Below, in pieces: positions 1 through 7,916 of a stretch of DNA of 64,000 nt (position 1 is the stretch's first letter; the number at the start of each line of letters is the position of its first letter). This DNA comes from Amycolatopsis mediterranei (GTDB lineage Bacteria > Actinomycetota > Actinomycetes > Mycobacteriales > Pseudonocardiaceae). Where the stretch lies: NCBI RefSeq assembly GCF_026017845.1, contig NZ_CP100416.1, positions 5,269,957 to 5,333,956 on the forward strand, read 5' to 3'. The position numbers were made by a program, and so were the translations under genes. A model generated the notes under the pieces. That model did not search any database and had not been told where the DNA came from. It worked only from the letters and a program-made list of their open reading frames with translations.

Positions 1-159
1 GCTGGTCTGGGTCCACGGCGTGGTGCCGCTTTCGAACCCGCCGTTGCCGACGATCTGGTCACCGCAGACCGCGGCGGCCTCGGCCGGCGCGGCGACGGCG
101 ACTGTGCCCAGCAGGCCGATGGCCACGCCGAGCGCAGCAGAAAGCACCCTCGATCTCAT
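1..159 (-). CDS. Secreted protein, N-terminal fragment (cut by window edge)
   Basis: The minus strand reads from an ATG at 159 to the window edge without a stop, giving 53 residues. The start MRSRVLSAALGVAIGLLG is a typical Sec signal peptide, followed by an Ala-rich cleavage region (about residues 25-32). The mature start contains GNGGFESGTTPWTQTS, the pattern seen at the front of many actinobacterial secreted hydrolases that carry a galactose-binding-like (carbohydrate or pre-peptidase) module. A GGAAAGGA ribosome binding site lies just before the ATG. Most of the protein is outside the window, so the enzymatic class cannot be given. Confidence 0.6.
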   Translation of the reverse strand, partial: MRSRVLSAALGVAIGLLGTVAVAAPAEAAAVCGDQIVGNGGFESGTTPWTQTS

Positions 160-225
160 GGAGGTCGTCCTTTCCCGGCTCCGCCCGTGGGAGCCAGGAG
201 AAGCGTCCTCTGCGGCCCGGATGCG

Positions 226-251
226 CGGAACCCGCCATGAGTCGGGTTCCG
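226..251. repeat. Inverted repeat in divergent intergenic region
   Basis: CGGAACCCG (226-234) is matched by CGGGTTCCG (243-251), a perfect 9-bp stem with an 8-nt loop. It lies between the divergent secreted-protein gene and the DUF488 gene. It could be an operator or an RNA hairpin; nothing in the sequence decides which. Confidence 0.4.
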
Positions 252-370
252 TGAGCTGGAGGCCGAGCTCGCCGGGTGCGCGCCCCATCCTCCAGCGCGC
301 GGTAGTCACCGAACGTGACCGCCGCCGTGCTCCGGTGGCGGCCCGACCCGGCGCCACGCAGAATGCGCGC

Positions 371-733
371 ATGCAGCCGACGGTCGTCCGGGTGGCGCGC
401 CTGTCCGACCCGGCCGGGCCCGCCGACGGCGTCCGCGTGCTCGTCGAACGGCTCTGGCCGCGCGGCACCGCCCGGACGGCGGTGGTCCTCGACGGCTGGT
501 ACCGCGGCTTGGCCCCGTCCGACGACCTGCGCACCTGGTACGGCCACGATCCCGAGCGGTTCGCGGAGTTCGCCGAGCGTTATCGAGCGGAGCTGCGCGA
601 GCCGGATCGTGCGGCGGCGCTGGCCCGGCTGCGCGAGCTGGCCGGAGACGGCCCGGTGACCCTGCTGACGGCGAGCGGATCTCCTGCGATCAGCCAGGCG
701 GCCGTGCTGGCGGCGGTGCTCACGGGGGAGTGA
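371..733 (+). CDS. DUF488 family protein
   Basis: 120 residues starting at ATG 371 (MQPTVVRVARLSDPAG). The segment DGVRVLVERLWPRG near residues 20-33, the following ...LAPSDDLRTWYGHDPERFAEF..RY and the C-terminal VTLLTASGSP are the hallmark blocks of the small DUF488 (YeaO-like) family, and the length is normal for that family. The biochemical role of the family is not established. A longer in-frame reading begins at position 20, but it would run through the divergent promoter region and lacks family similarity, so the ATG at the start of the conserved domain was chosen. It converges on the GH2 gene with a 9-bp gap. Confidence 0.8.
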   Translation: MQPTVVRVARLSDPAGPADGVRVLVERLWPRGTARTAVVLDGWYRGLAPSDDLRTWYGHDPERFAEFAERYRAELREPDRAAALARLRELAGDGPVTLLTASGSPAISQAAVLAAVLTGE

Positions 734-742
734 GGCCGCCGC

Positions 743-3079
743 TCAGGAGCGAGGCGCGTTCGCCGTCACCCGGACCGAGGCCGTGGCCGAGCCGAGCGTC
801 GGGTGCCGGGCCGTCAGCGTGAGGGTCGACGGCGACCCCGCGAACGGCCGCAGCCACACCCCGGCCGCGCCACCGGTCGCCCCGAAGTCCAGTGCCGGAT
901 CCCCGATCAGCTCGCCCGGTCCGGTCAGCGTCAGCCGCACCTCGCCTGCCGTCCCCGCGCGGAGCGTCCCGAAGCGGTCCACCGCCGCCACCACCACCCG
1001 GGTTGCGTCGCTGCCGTCCGCGCGCAGTTCCGGGTCGTCGGGCACGCAGCTGAGCACGTCGAAAGCCCGGTCGCCGCTGAAGCGACGGCTGACGACCAGC
1101 CGCTCGCCCACGTAACCGTCGATGCGCAGCTCCGGCCGCCGCCCCTTCGGCACGACCAGGTCCGCCGCGAACGGCGGGTACCGCAGGTGCGGGAAGTCCG
1201 CGCGCCGGCTGCGGGCCTCCCCCGCCGGCCGGTCGTCGAGGAACAGCAGCAGGCGGTCGCAGTTGGACCAGATCGTCGCCCCCGGTCCGGGCCCGGCCGG
1301 CTGGGCGGTGAAATCCCAGGCGAAGCCGGGCTCGACGACCGCCCGCGCCCGCGGGTCGGCCTGCGAGGCGTAGAAGGCCGCGGCGGGCTTGGGGATCCGG
1401 AAGATGTCCGACACCCCGGCGTACTTGGACCCGCCGACCGCCCGCTGCCAGCCGGACGGGTAGTCGAACGCGCACCAGGCGAGCAGCCCGCAGTAGCGGT
1501 CGTCGGCGGCGGCCAGGTCGTGGGCCTTGGCGTGCAGTTCCGCCTGTTGTTGCCGGACGCCGGGGGTGTCGGTCCGGCGGTAAGCGCGGGCCCCGGCGAG
1601 CGTGCCGATCGTCTCGGTCACCAGGTACGGCACCCCCGGCCGCGGCGGGCGCAGCCGGAAGGGCACCCCGCGCCGGGCGGTGTAGTCGTTGTAGGCCAGG
1701 ACCTCGACGTCGCTGCCGGCGAACCGCCCGAGCGTGGGGCTGGCCAGCGCGCCGCTGGTCGGCCGGGACGGGTCGAGCTGCCGGGCCAGCTGCCCGGTCC
1801 GCTGGTACATCGCCGTCGTGCCGTTGGCCTCGTTCACCCGCGTGCCCCAGACGACGATGCTCGGGTGGTTGCGGTCGCGCACCACCATCCCCTCGACGTC
1901 CGCCAGGTTCCGCCGCTGCCAGGCGTCGTCCCCGACGTGGCCCCAGCCCGGGATCTCCTCCCACACCAGCAGGCCCAGCTCGTCGCAGGCGTCGAGGAAG
2001 GCGCTCGACTGCGGGTAGTGCGAGCAGCGGACCATGGTGCAGTTCAGCTCGCGGCGCAGGATTTCCGCATCGCGCCGCTGCACGCGGTCCGGCATCGCCC
2101 CGCCGGCGAACGGGTACCACTGGTGGCGGTTGAGCCCGAACAGCTTGAGCCGCCGTCCGTTGAGGAAGAAGCCCTCGGTGGTGAACCGCGCGTCGCGGAA
2201 CCCGGTCCGCACCACCCGCTGGTCGAGCGTGTGCTTGCCGGACTGGACCGTCACCACGACTTCGCAGAGCGCGGGGTCGTCGACGTCCCAGAGGCGCACC
2301 GCGCCGAGCCCGCCGACGTCGAATTCGACCGTCGTGCCACGCACCGGCGCGCCGCCGTGGGCGAGTTCGCGACCCGCTTGGAGCACCGACGCGGTCACCT
2401 GCCCCACGACGGGCACGTCGAGCGTGCACGTCACGTGCAGCGAGCGGCCGGGGGAGAGGACGTCGACGGGCCGCGCGAAGACGTCGGCCAGCCGGACCCG
2501 GGGCACCGCGCCGACCGTGGCGGGGCGGTAGATCCCGGCCGGCTGGTAGAAGTCGATCACCGACGGCCCCTCGTCGCGCGGCAGGTTGGGCGGCACGTCC
2601 AGCGCCCACCGCCCGTCGACGACCACGGCGAGCACGTTGTCGCCCGCCACGACGTCCGGCAGCGCCACCTCGAAGGGCAGGTAGCCGCCTTCGTGGGTGG
2701 CGACGAGCCGGCCGTTGAGGTGCACCTCGGCGTTCGTCATGACCCCGTCGAAGCGGGCGGTGTGGCGTTCGGTCGTCGTCGCGGTGAAGTGCTTGCGGTA
2801 GATCCACCGGTCCTGCCAGGACGCCGGGTCCCACCCGGTCCACGAAAGCGGCGTGACGCAGTGGGGCAGCTGCACCGGCGCGAGGTCGATCTCGTCGAAG
2901 CCCAGCTCGGTGCAGCCGTCGTCGTACCGCCCGAACAGCCAGAAATCGCCCAGGTGGACGGTTTCCGCGCCGGGCGCGGTGTGCCCGGCCGACCCGGCGA
3001 CGACGCCGAGCAGCGCGGCCCCGCCCGCGGCCAGGAACCCGCGCCGGGACAGGCCCGGGCTGCTGTGCGAGTCGGCCAT
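743..3079 (-). CDS. Secreted glycoside hydrolase family 2 protein (beta-galactosidase/glucuronidase type)
   Basis: 778 residues with a Tat-type signal: SRRGFLAAGGAALLG at residues 11-25 has the twin arginine. The GH2 order is visible: sugar-binding jelly roll (about 45-200), immunoglobulin-like domain (about 205-300), then the TIM barrel. The barrel has RCSHYP near 351, the acid/base Glu417 in RVNEANGT and the nucleophile candidate Glu489 in VTETIG. C-terminal beta domains follow. Substrate cannot be read from sequence; beta-galactosidase, beta-glucuronidase or another beta-glycosidase are all possible. Its position next to the rhamnose regulator suggests it trims rhamnose-containing plant glycans such as rhamnogalacturonan, which is inference. 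It is transcribed downstream of, and in the same direction as, the LacI gene, with a 76-bp gap. Confidence 0.85.
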   Translation of the reverse strand: MADSHSSPGLSRRGFLAAGGAALLGVVAGSAGHTAPGAETVHLGDFWLFGRYDDGCTELGFDEIDLAPVQLPHCVTPLSWTGWDPASWQDRWIYRKHFTATTTERHTARFDGVMTNAEVHLNGRLVATHEGGYLPFEVALPDVVAGDNVLAVVVDGRWALDVPPNLPRDEGPSVIDFYQPAGIYRPATVGAVPRVRLADVFARPVDVLSPGRSLHVTCTLDVPVVGQVTASVLQAGRELAHGGAPVRGTTVEFDVGGLGAVRLWDVDDPALCEVVVTVQSGKHTLDQRVVRTGFRDARFTTEGFFLNGRRLKLFGLNRHQWYPFAGGAMPDRVQRRDAEILRRELNCTMVRCSHYPQSSAFLDACDELGLLVWEEIPGWGHVGDDAWQRRNLADVEGMVVRDRNHPSIVVWGTRVNEANGTTAMYQRTGQLARQLDPSRPTSGALASPTLGRFAGSDVEVLAYNDYTARRGVPFRLRPPRPGVPYLVTETIGTLAGARAYRRTDTPGVRQQQAELHAKAHDLAAADDRYCGLLAWCAFDYPSGWQRAVGGSKYAGVSDIFRIPKPAAAFYASQADPRARAVVEPGFAWDFTAQPAGPGPGATIWSNCDRLLLFLDDRPAGEARSRRADFPHLRYPPFAADLVVPKGRRPELRIDGYVGERLVVSRRFSGDRAFDVLSCVPDDPELRADGSDATRVVVAAVDRFGTLRAGTAGEVRLTLTGPGELIGDPALDFGATGGAAGVWLRPFAGSPSTLTLTARHPTLGSATASVRVTANAPRS

Positions 3080-3115
3080 CCACGACCTCCGTGCTCGGGC
3101 TCCCCTGGGGTATCG

Positions 3116-3130
3116 CTTGTAACCGGTAAG
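3116..3130 (-). promoter_or_regulatory. Possible LacI-type operator upstream of the GH2 gene
   Basis: On the minus strand the stretch CTTACCGGTTACAAG has a central ACCGGT palindrome with near-symmetric flanks, the shape of LacI-family operators. It lies 37 bp before the GH2 start codon. It differs from the TGAAACGTTTCA-type boxes at the rha promoters, so it may belong to another regulator. Confidence 0.35.
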
Positions 3131-3155
3131 ACGTCACAAACGATCAGCGGGTTGC

Positions 3156-4202
3156 TCAGCGCAGGGTCGAGGCGCGCACCACCAGTTCCGGGGTGAACAC
3201 GACTTTCCGGTGTTCGTGGCCGGTTTCGGACACCTCCGCCAGCAGCAGTTCCACGGCCGTGCGGCCCAGCCGCCGCCGTGGCTGGCGGACCGACGTCAGC
3301 GGGACCGCGGCCGCCGCGGCGAACTCGATGTCGTCGTAGCCGACGATCGCCAGGTCGTCCGGGACGCTCATGCGCAGGTTGGCGCACGTCTGCAGCAGGC
3401 CGAGGGCGACCAGGTCGTTGGCGCAGAACGCGGCGGTCGGGCGCACCGGCGCCGGCAGTCCCGCCAGCCGCTCGCCCGCGCCGCGGCCGTCGGCCACCGT
3501 CAGCGCCGTCGTGGTCAGGTCGACGAGCTGGTCCGGGCCGAGCCCGGCGGCGGCCAGGGCCCGCAGCGCACCGAGCCGCCGGTCGCGGACCTGGCCGACC
3601 GTCGTGTGGTTGCCGACGAAGGCGATCCGCTCGTGGCCCTGTTCCACCAGGTGCCGCACGGCGATCTCACCGCCGTGGACGTCGTCGACCGCGACCGAGC
3701 AGTGCGAGGTGCCTTCCGGTGTGCGGTCGACGACGACCACCGGCGTGCCGCGGCGGGCGATCTCGCCCAGCAGCGGGGCGTCCGGGTCGACCGGCGTGAT
3801 GAGGACGCCCTGGACGCGCTGCTGCTCGAGCCGCCCGAGGTAGGCCGCCTCCCGCGACGGCTGGTGCGCGCTGTTGCAGAGGAAGAGGGAAAGGCCGCCC
3901 TCGCCGGCGGCGTCCGCGGCGTCTTCCATGCCGGCCGCGACGTCGGTGAAGAACGGGTTGCTGCCGTCGAGCATGACGTAGGCCAGCACCCGGCTGCGCC
4001 CGGCCCGCAGTTGCCGCGCGGATTCGTTGCGCACGAAGCGGAGTTCGGCCATCGCGGCTTCGACCTTGGCCCGGGTCGCCGGGCTGACCCGATCGGGCCG
4101 GTTGAGCACGTTGGACACCGTGCCGAGGGAGACGCCGGCGGCCGCCGCGACCTCCTTGATGCCCGCCGCGCGCGGCTCGGCACCAGGCTCCCTGACCACC
4201 AT
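3156..4202 (-). CDS. LacI-family transcriptional regulator of the rhamnose locus
   Basis: 348 residues from the ATG at 4202, chosen because AGAGGGGG precedes it at ribosome-binding distance; an ATG 42 bp upstream has no such signal. The N-terminal helix-turn-helix AGIKEVAAAAGVSLGTVSNV (about 13-32) with the hinge NRPDRVSP is classic LacI. The periplasmic-binding-protein-like ligand domain runs from about 70 to the end, with GYDDIEFAAAAAVPLTSVRQP near 300. It is divergent from the rhamnose ABC transporter operon and upstream of the GH2 gene. By position it should be the rhamnose-responsive repressor (RhaR of actinobacteria); the inducer is inferred, not seen. Confidence 0.85.
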   Translation of the reverse strand: MVVREPGAEPRAAGIKEVAAAAGVSLGTVSNVLNRPDRVSPATRAKVEAAMAELRFVRNESARQLRAGRSRVLAYVMLDGSNPFFTDVAAGMEDAADAAGEGGLSLFLCNSAHQPSREAAYLGRLEQQRVQGVLITPVDPDAPLLGEIARRGTPVVVVDRTPEGTSHCSVAVDDVHGGEIAVRHLVEQGHERIAFVGNHTTVGQVRDRRLGALRALAAAGLGPDQLVDLTTTALTVADGRGAGERLAGLPAPVRPTAAFCANDLVALGLLQTCANLRMSVPDDLAIVGYDDIEFAAAAAVPLTSVRQPRRRLGRTAVELLLAEVSETGHEHRKVVFTPELVVRASTLR

Positions 4203-4228
4203 CCGGCCCCCTCTTTGCTCAGCAGTGT

Positions 4229-4240
4229 TGAAACGTAACA
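4229..4240. promoter_or_regulatory. LacI-type operator, regulator side
   Basis: TGAAACGTAACA matches the palindrome TGAAACGTTTCA at 10 of 12 positions. It lies 27 bp upstream of the regulator's start codon, so binding would give autoregulation. A sister box is at 4340-4351. Confidence 0.55.
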
Positions 4241-4293
4241 TCACCGCGAACGAGCTGGTGAAGATGCCATTCGGCCACGGCTGGGCCGATGCA

Positions 4294-4323
4294 TTGACTT
4301 CTCGTTCCGCCGCATAGTAGCTT
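4294..4323 (+). promoter_or_regulatory. Probable sigma-70-type promoter of the rha transporter operon
   Basis: TTGACT (4294-4299) and TAGCTT (4318-4323) are separated by 18 bp. Transcription would begin near 4330, placing the operator at 4340-4351 just downstream of the start site, where a repressor would block elongation or initiation. Confidence 0.45.
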
Positions 4324-4339
4324 CACCGCACCAGATTTG

Positions 4340-4351
4340 TGAAACCTTTCA
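4340..4351. promoter_or_regulatory. LacI-type operator, transporter side
   Basis: TGAAACCTTTCA is one base away from the perfect palindrome TGAAACGTTTCA. It ends 4 bp before the CGGAGG ribosome binding site of the ABC ATPase gene. With the box at 4229-4240 it forms a pair spaced 111 bp apart across the divergent promoters. Confidence 0.6.
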
Positions 4352-4365
4352 ATCCGGAGGTCGCG

Positions 4366-5883
4366 ATGACGCGGCAGGACCCGGGCCGGGCCCCTCTGCT
4401 GGAGGTGCGCGGCGTGACGAAGTCGTTCGGCGCGGTCGCGGCCGTCGCCGGCGTGAGCTTCGGGCTGCACGCGGGGGAGGCCCACGCGCTGGTCGGGGAG
4501 AACGGCGCCGGCAAGTCCACGATCGTGAAGATGCTGGCCGGGGTGCACAAGCCCGACGACGGCACGCTGCTGCTGGACGGCGAGGCGCGGGAGTTCGGCT
4601 CGCCCGCCGACGCGAAGGCCGCCGGCATCGCGGTCATCTACCAGGAACCCACGCTGTTCCCCGACCTGAGCGTCGCGGAGAACATCGTGATGGGCCGTCA
4701 CCCGCGCAAGAGCCTCGGCCGCATCGACCGGGCGGCGATCCGCGCCGAGGCCGAGCGCCTGTTCGCCCGCCTCGGCGTCCGGATCGACCCGGCCCGCCCG
4801 GCCCGCGGGCTGTCCATCGCCGACCAGCAGATCGTCGAGATCGCGAAAGCGCTCAGCGCCGACGCCCGGGTGCTGGTGATGGACGAGCCGACCGCCGCGC
4901 TGACCCGGATCGAGGTCGAGCGGCTCTTCTCCGTCGCCAGGACGCTGCGCGAGGAAGGCGCGGCGATCATGTTCATCTCCCACCGCTTCGAGGAGATCAC
5001 CGAGCTCTGCCAGCGCGTGACGATCATGCGCGACGGAAAGCCCGTCTCCACCGACGCCGTCGACGAGGTCACCGTCGACGAGATGGTGAAGCGCATGGTC
5101 GGCCGCGACCTGGACGCGCTGTTCCCCAAACAGGACGTCGAACCCGGCGCGGTCGTGCTGGAGGTCGAGGGCCTCGCCCGCGAAGGCGTGTTCCGCGACA
5201 TCTCCTTCTCCGTGCGCGCCGGGGAAATCGTCGCATTCGCCGGACTGGTCGGGTCGGGCCGCTCGGAGGTCGTCCAAGCCGTCTTCGGCGTCGACGAGCG
5301 GGACGCCGGTGTCGTCAAGGTGAGCGGCAAGAAGCTCAAGCCGCACTCGTCGCGGGCCGCGATGGCCGCCGGGATGGCGCTCGTGCCGGAGGACCGGCGC
5401 CAGCAGGGCCTGATCATGGACCTCTCGATCGAGCGGAACGTGACGCTCCCACGCTCGCGCGCGCTCTCGAAGTTCGGCTTCCTGACCGGCGCGAGCGAGC
5501 GCCAGGAGGCCCGGCACTGGACCGAGCGGCTGCGCACCAAGTACCGCCGGCTCGGCGACCCCGTCGGCACGCTCTCGGGCGGGAACCAGCAGAAGGTCGT
5601 GCTGGCCAAGTGGCTGGCGATGGCGCCGAAGGTGCTGATCGTCGACGAGCCGACGCGCGGCATCGACGTCGGCACGAAGGCCGAGGTGCACCGGCTGATG
5701 TCGGCGCTGGCCGCCGAAGGCGTCGCGATCGTGATGGTGTCCTCGGAGCTGCCGGAGGTGCTGGGCATGGCCGACCGCGTGCTGGTGATGCGCGAGGGCC
5801 GGATCGTGGCCGAGCTCCCGCGCGCCGAGGCGACCGAGGACTCGGTGATGTTCGCCGCGATGGGGCAGGGGGCCGCCGCATGA
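4366..5883 (+). CDS. rhaT: Sugar ABC transporter ATP-binding protein (rhamnose importer)
   Basis: 505 residues with two tandem ABC domains. The first has Walker A GENGAGKST near residue 45 and a Walker B VLVMDEPTAAL. The second has a degenerate Walker A (GLVGSGRSE), signature LSGGNQQK and Walker B VLIVDEPTRGIDVG. This double-domain layout is that of the carbohydrate uptake transporter-2 (RbsA/XylG/RhaT) family, which imports monosaccharides. The ATG at 4366 is preceded by CGGAGG at 5 nt; a GTG at 4339 lies inside the operator and is unlikely. It is the first gene of the operon that runs through RhaB. Rhamnose as substrate is inferred from the rhamnose enzymes downstream. Confidence 0.9.
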   Translation: MTRQDPGRAPLLEVRGVTKSFGAVAAVAGVSFGLHAGEAHALVGENGAGKSTIVKMLAGVHKPDDGTLLLDGEAREFGSPADAKAAGIAVIYQEPTLFPDLSVAENIVMGRHPRKSLGRIDRAAIRAEAERLFARLGVRIDPARPARGLSIADQQIVEIAKALSADARVLVMDEPTAALTRIEVERLFSVARTLREEGAAIMFISHRFEEITELCQRVTIMRDGKPVSTDAVDEVTVDEMVKRMVGRDLDALFPKQDVEPGAVVLEVEGLAREGVFRDISFSVRAGEIVAFAGLVGSGRSEVVQAVFGVDERDAGVVKVSGKKLKPHSSRAAMAAGMALVPEDRRQQGLIMDLSIERNVTLPRSRALSKFGFLTGASERQEARHWTERLRTKYRRLGDPVGTLSGGNQQKVVLAKWLAMAPKVLIVDEPTRGIDVGTKAEVHRLMSALAAEGVAIVMVSSELPEVLGMADRVLVMREGRIVAELPRAEATEDSVMFAAMGQGAAA

Positions 5884-5903
5884 CCGTGACGAAGGAGGCC
5901 GCC

Positions 5904-6920
5904 GTGACTTCGCAGCCGACCGTCCACTCCGGACGATCGTGGACCGCGAACGTGCTGAAGGCCCGTGAATCCGGCATCGTGCTCGCCCTGATCGTGCTGG
6001 TCGCGTTCACCGCGACGCAGAATTCCCGGTTCCTGTCCGGGCAGAGCATCCGCGACATCCTGCTGGGTACGGCGATCCTGGCGGTGCTCGCCGTCGGGCA
6101 GGCGATCGTGATGATCACCCGCAACATCGACCTCTCGGTCGGTTCGGTGCTCGGCTTGTCGGCGTTCGCCGTGGGCACGCTGATGAAGGACCACCCGGGC
6201 CTGCCGGTGATCGCCGCCGTCCTGGTGGGGCTCGTCTTCGGGGCGGTGTGCGGGCTGGTCAACGGCGCCCTGGTGCGTTTCGGTCAGGTGCCCGCGCTGG
6301 TCGTCACGCTCGGCACGCTCTACGCCTACCGCGGGGTCAGCTACTTCTGGGCCGGCGGCCAGCAGATCAACGCCGACAAGCTGCCCGCGTCCTTTTTGGA
6401 CTTCGGGACGGCGTCGGTGCTCGGTCTGCCGTGGCTGGTCCTGATCGCGCTGCTGGTCCTGGTCGTCGCCGGGATCGTGCTGCGCAGCTACCGCGCCGGC
6501 CGCGAGCTGTACGCGATGGGCTCGAGCCCGCAGGCCGCGCAGCTGGCCGGCATCCGGGTCGGCCGCAACACGAGCGCGGCGTTCCTGGTCAGCGGCGCGC
6601 TCGCCGGCCTGGCCGGAGTGCTGTTCGCCGCCCGGTTCGGCACCGTGGACGCGGCCGCCGGCACCGGCTACGAGCTGAACGTCGTCGCCGCGGCCGTCGT
6701 CGGCGGGGTGGCGGTGTTCGGCGGCAGTGGCTCGGTCTGGGGCGCGGGCCTCGGGGCGCTGCTGTTGACGGTGATCGGCAGCGCCTTGGCCGTGCTCGAC
6801 ATCAACCAGTTCTGGCAGCAGGCGATCGTCGGTGCGTTGATCCTGCTGGCCATCGGCGCCGACCGGCTCGTGGCCGTGCGGGTCGCGAAAGCTCTGAAGA
6901 AGAGGGATTCCCATGTCTGA
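5904..6920 (+). CDS. rhaP: Sugar ABC transporter permease 1
   Basis: Hydrophobic protein of 338 residues with about eight to ten membrane segments, of the RbsC/AraH permease family. The block ITRNIDLSVGSVLGLSAFAVG and the cytoplasmic loop ...AGIRVGRNTSAAFLVSGALAGLAGVL are the family's conserved elements. The GTG at 5904 is chosen because AAGGAGG (5892-5898) sits 5 nt before it. An ATG at 5880 that overlaps the ATPase stop codon is a credible alternative and would add eight residues. It pairs with the next gene to form the heterodimeric channel of the rhamnose importer. Confidence 0.85.
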   Translation: MTSQPTVHSGRSWTANVLKARESGIVLALIVLVAFTATQNSRFLSGQSIRDILLGTAILAVLAVGQAIVMITRNIDLSVGSVLGLSAFAVGTLMKDHPGLPVIAAVLVGLVFGAVCGLVNGALVRFGQVPALVVTLGTLYAYRGVSYFWAGGQQINADKLPASFLDFGTASVLGLPWLVLIALLVLVVAGIVLRSYRAGRELYAMGSSPQAAQLAGIRVGRNTSAAFLVSGALAGLAGVLFAARFGTVDAAAGTGYELNVVAAAVVGGVAVFGGSGSVWGAGLGALLLTVIGSALAVLDINQFWQQAIVGALILLAIGADRLVAVRVAKALKKRDSHV

Positions 6921-7911
6921 CCGAGGGAACCGGCTCGGCCGGCTGCTCAGCTGGGACGCCGCGGTCGTGCTCGTGACGGTGCTCGTCCTGATCGTCGCCT
7001 CGGGCGCCGTCGAGAACTTCGGCACCAGCCGCAACTTCACCTTCCTGCTGCTCGACCTGCTCCCGATCGCGCTGGTCGCGCTGCCGATGACGTTCATCAT
7101 CGTCACCGGCGAGATCGACCTCTCGGTGGCGAGCACGCTCGGCCTGACGTCCGCGGTGATGGGGTCGTTGTGGAACGCCGGCCTGCCGATCGAGACGATC
7201 ATCCCGCTCTGCATCGCGCTGGGCGCGGTCCTCGGCGCGTTGAACGGCTTCTTCGTCACCGTGCTGAAGCTGCCGTCCCTCGCCGTCACGATCGGTACGT
7301 TGGCGCTCTACCGCGGCCTGGCGTTCGTCGTGCTGGGCGACAGCGCGGTCGCCGACTTCCCGCGGGTCTACACGAGCTGGGTCACCGGGACGATCGGCGA
7401 CGGCCCCATCCCGAACGTGCTGATCCCGCTGATCGTCGCCGCCTTGATCTTCGGTGTCGTGCTGCACGCGACGCCGATCGGCCGCGGGGTCTTCGCCGCC
7501 GGCGCGGGCGAGCAGGCGGCCCGGTTCGCCGGCATCCGCACCGGGCGGCTCAAGTTCTGGCTCTACGTCGTGAGCGGCGCGGTCGCCGGTCTCGCCGGGG
7601 TCCTGTGGACGCTGCGGTACTCCAGTGCCCGCGCCGACAACGGGTTCGGTCTCGAACTGGCCGTCGTGGCCGCCGTGCTGCTCGGCGGCGTGTCCATCTT
7701 CGGCGGCAAGGGCACGCTCCCCGGCGTGCTCGCCGGAGTGGTCCTGCTCGCCACGCTGCAGAACGCCCTGCGGCTGCAGGACGTTTCGAACGAGGCGCTC
7801 AACATCGTGACCGGCGTGCTGCTCATCGTGTCGGTCCTGCTCCCCAACATCGTGACTTCGGCCCGCACGGCAGTGCGTCGCCGTCGGCAATTGGCAACCC
7901 CCGAAAGGTGA
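6913..7911 (+). CDS. rhaQ: Sugar ABC transporter permease 2
   Basis: 332 residues, second RbsC-like permease, overlapping the first by 8 bp. The conserved block IIVTGEIDLSVASTLGLTSA and the loop AGIRTGRLKFWLYVVSGAVAGLAGVL align with the partner permease, and the hydrophobic segments repeat in the same order. An alternating arrangement of two homologous permeases is typical of the RhaT/P/Q/S system known from rhizobia. The next gene begins 5 bp after the stop, so all transporter parts are probably co-translated. Confidence 0.85.
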   Translation: MSDRGNRLGRLLSWDAAVVLVTVLVLIVASGAVENFGTSRNFTFLLLDLLPIALVALPMTFIIVTGEIDLSVASTLGLTSAVMGSLWNAGLPIETIIPLCIALGAVLGALNGFFVTVLKLPSLAVTIGTLALYRGLAFVVLGDSAVADFPRVYTSWVTGTIGDGPIPNVLIPLIVAALIFGVVLHATPIGRGVFAAGAGEQAARFAGIRTGRLKFWLYVVSGAVAGLAGVLWTLRYSSARADNGFGLELAVVAAVLLGGVSIFGGKGTLPGVLAGVVLLATLQNALRLQDVSNEALNIVTGVLLIVSVLLPNIVTSARTAVRRRRQLATPER

Positions 7912-7916
7912 CGAAG

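Noticed and set aside
720..3196. Very long open frames antisense to or in other frames of the GH2 gene (for example 803-3196 plus and 720-3137 minus)
   Set aside because: They are Arg/Gly/Pro-rich shadows caused by high GC; the GH2 frame has a Tat signal and catalytic motifs.
4219..7289. Long minus-strand open frames across the ABC transporter genes
   Set aside because: Composition is low-complexity and the opposite strand encodes complete ABC domains.
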